The notes below the pieces were generated by a model. It made no database searches and had not been told where the DNA came from. It saw nothing but the letters and a program-made list of their open reading frames with translations. A DNA stretch of 5,250 nt from Bacillota bacterium (lineage in GTDB: Bacteria > Bacillota > Clostridia > Oscillospirales > Ruminococcaceae): NCBI GenBank assembly GCA_023395695.1, contig JAEWYJ010000188.1:1-5250 (forward strand). The letters run 5' to 3'. Below are positions 4,240-5,250 of the stretch, in pieces. How positions within the stretch are numbered: position 1 is the stretch's first letter; every line of letters starts with the position of its first letter. The position numbers were made by a program, and so were the translations under genes.

Positions 4240-5250
4240 ATGAAAAAGGTGTTTGCTGTAACAATGGCAGTCATGATGCTGATGCTGACCGCATGCGGCG
4301 GCTCTTCATCCTCTGCCCCCGCCAGTTCCGCACCCGAAAGCTCCGCCCCTGCGGCAGAGCCCGTCAATCTTATTTTCTCAATCGCGGCCGTCCCGACCGA
4401 CGCGCATGGTCAGGCCCAAAAGGTGTTCAAGGAAACGGTCGAGAAGGTCTCGGGCGGCCAGATCACCGTTGAGTGCTACGACTCCGGCACCCTGTTTAAT
4501 CAGGATTCCGAAACCGCCGCTGTTATCGCCGGCGACTGTGACATCATTTACTCCAGCGCCTCCTGGCTTTCCACCAACAGCCCGTGGCTGTCTATGTTCA
4601 CCGCCGGTTACATTTTTAAGAGCTATGACCACATGACCAAGACGCTCAACGGCGAGATTGGCAAGGATGTGTTCGAGAAAATCGGCAACGAGCAGGGCAT
4701 TCTGCCTTTGGGCGCCTTTTATCTGGGCACCCGCCAGATCTCCCTGGGCCGCGACAAGGCCATTAAGACCCCGGCCGACCTCAATGGCATCAACCTGAGA
4801 ATGCCCAACTCCGACGCCTGGGTATTCCTTGGCAAGGCCATGGGCGCCAACCCCACCCCCATTGCGTTTAACGACCTATATCTTGCGCTCTCGACCAATA
4901 CGGTCGACGGACAGGATAACCCCCTGCCCAACGTCAAAAATGCCAAGTTCTATGAGGTTCAGAAATCTATTTCGCTGACCAATCACCTCGTGGACTCGGT
5001 ATGGCCCACCATCAATAAGGCCAAGTGGGACTCCCTGACCCCCGAGCAGCAGGGCTGGGTGATGGAAGGCGTTGAAGCCGCCCGTAAAACCTGCGACGAG
5101 ATCAACCTGAATGTCGAGAAGGAGGTTGTCGACTTCCTCAAGCAGCAGGGCCTGACGGTCTATGAGGCCGACGTTAACACCTTTGCCGACGAAGTTCTCG
5201 CCAAGTACCTTGCGGATGATATTTCAAAGAGCTGGGACAAGGACCTGTTT
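4240..5250 (+). CDS. TRAP transporter substrate-binding lipoprotein, DctP family (3' end cut off)
   Basis: The frame is open from the ATG to the window edge (337 codons, no stop), already close to the usual length of the family, so only a short C-terminal part should be missing. Residues 1-19 are a lipoprotein signal: a KK start, a hydrophobic Met/Leu-rich stretch and the lipobox LTAC with Cys19 as the lipidation site. Residues 20-41 are a Ser/Ala/Pro-rich tether. The DctP fold follows, with GTRQISLGRDKAIKTPADL (163-181), then GINLRMPNS (183-191). Arg187 matches the conserved arginine that binds the substrate carboxylate in TRAP binding proteins, and VDGQDNPL (222-229) is a further family segment. 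The protein would sit on the outside of the membrane and deliver an organic acid to DctQ/DctM partners, expected just past the right edge. The substrate is unknown; a sugar acid is suggested by the LacI-family neighbour. Confidence 0.93.
   Translation, partial: MKKVFAVTMAVMMLMLTACGGSSSSAPASSAPESSAPAAEPVNLIFSIAAVPTDAHGQAQKVFKETVEKVSGGQITVECYDSGTLFNQDSETAAVIAGDCDIIYSSASWLSTNSPWLSMFTAGYIFKSYDHMTKTLNGEIGKDVFEKIGNEQGILPLGAFYLGTRQISLGRDKAIKTPADLNGINLRMPNSDAWVFLGKAMGANPTPIAFNDLYLALSTNTVDGQDNPLPNVKNAKFYEVQKSISLTNHLVDSVWPTINKAKWDSLTPEQQGWVMEGVEAARKTCDEINLNVEKEVVDFLKQQGLTVYEADVNTFADEVLAKYLADDISKSWDKDLF

Noticed and set aside
4206..4472. Plus-strand open frame overlapping the start of the TRAP binding protein in another frame
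   Set aside because: The overlapping frame at 4240 has an ideal AGGAGG site, a lipoprotein signal and clear DctP motifs, so this frame is a shadow.

Overview
The window looks like chromosomal DNA from an anaerobic, spore-forming or spore-former-related member of the Bacillota (class Clostridia, perhaps Oscillospiraceae-like). The grounds are a clostridial Csp-type subtilisin-like protease, strong AGGAGG-type ribosome binding sites, probable TTG starts on two of the genes, and a Ser/Ala/Pro-rich lipoprotein linker of the kind common in that group. The genus cannot be fixed from sequence alone. The three resident genes are clearly GC-richer than the insertion sequence at the left edge.

Layout from left to right: (1) bases 3-1070 are an apparently complete IS30-family insertion sequence, with imperfect 27-bp terminal inverted repeats and one intact DDE transposase on the minus strand. 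(2) The right end of the element lies 54 bp before the probable TTG start of a 565-residue cytoplasmic S8 (subtilisin-like) protease at 1125-2822. The short leader holds a perfect 9-bp GC hairpin directly against a strong ribosome binding site. (3) A roughly 310-bp intergenic region carries a terminator-like hairpin behind the protease, an AT-rich stretch, and a promoter with a perfect TTGACA -35 box. Just downstream of that promoter is a 22-bp near-palindrome typical of LacI-family operators. (4) A LacI-family repressor lies at 3133-4143. (5) After a 96-bp gap with small hairpins but no convincing terminator comes a TRAP-transporter substrate-binding lipoprotein (DctP type), which runs off the right edge at 5250.

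The repressor and the TRAP binding protein most likely begin a substrate-inducible uptake and catabolism operon for an organic or sugar acid. The promoter-operator in front of the repressor would give autoregulation and control of the transporter by readthrough. The protease is a separate transcription unit, and the IS30 insertion has probably cut it off from its original promoter.

I found no evidence of a new multi-gene system. The points most worth a second look are the IS30-protease junction with its leader hairpin, the doubled operator in front of the repressor, and the isolated Csp-like protease with a complete catalytic triad.
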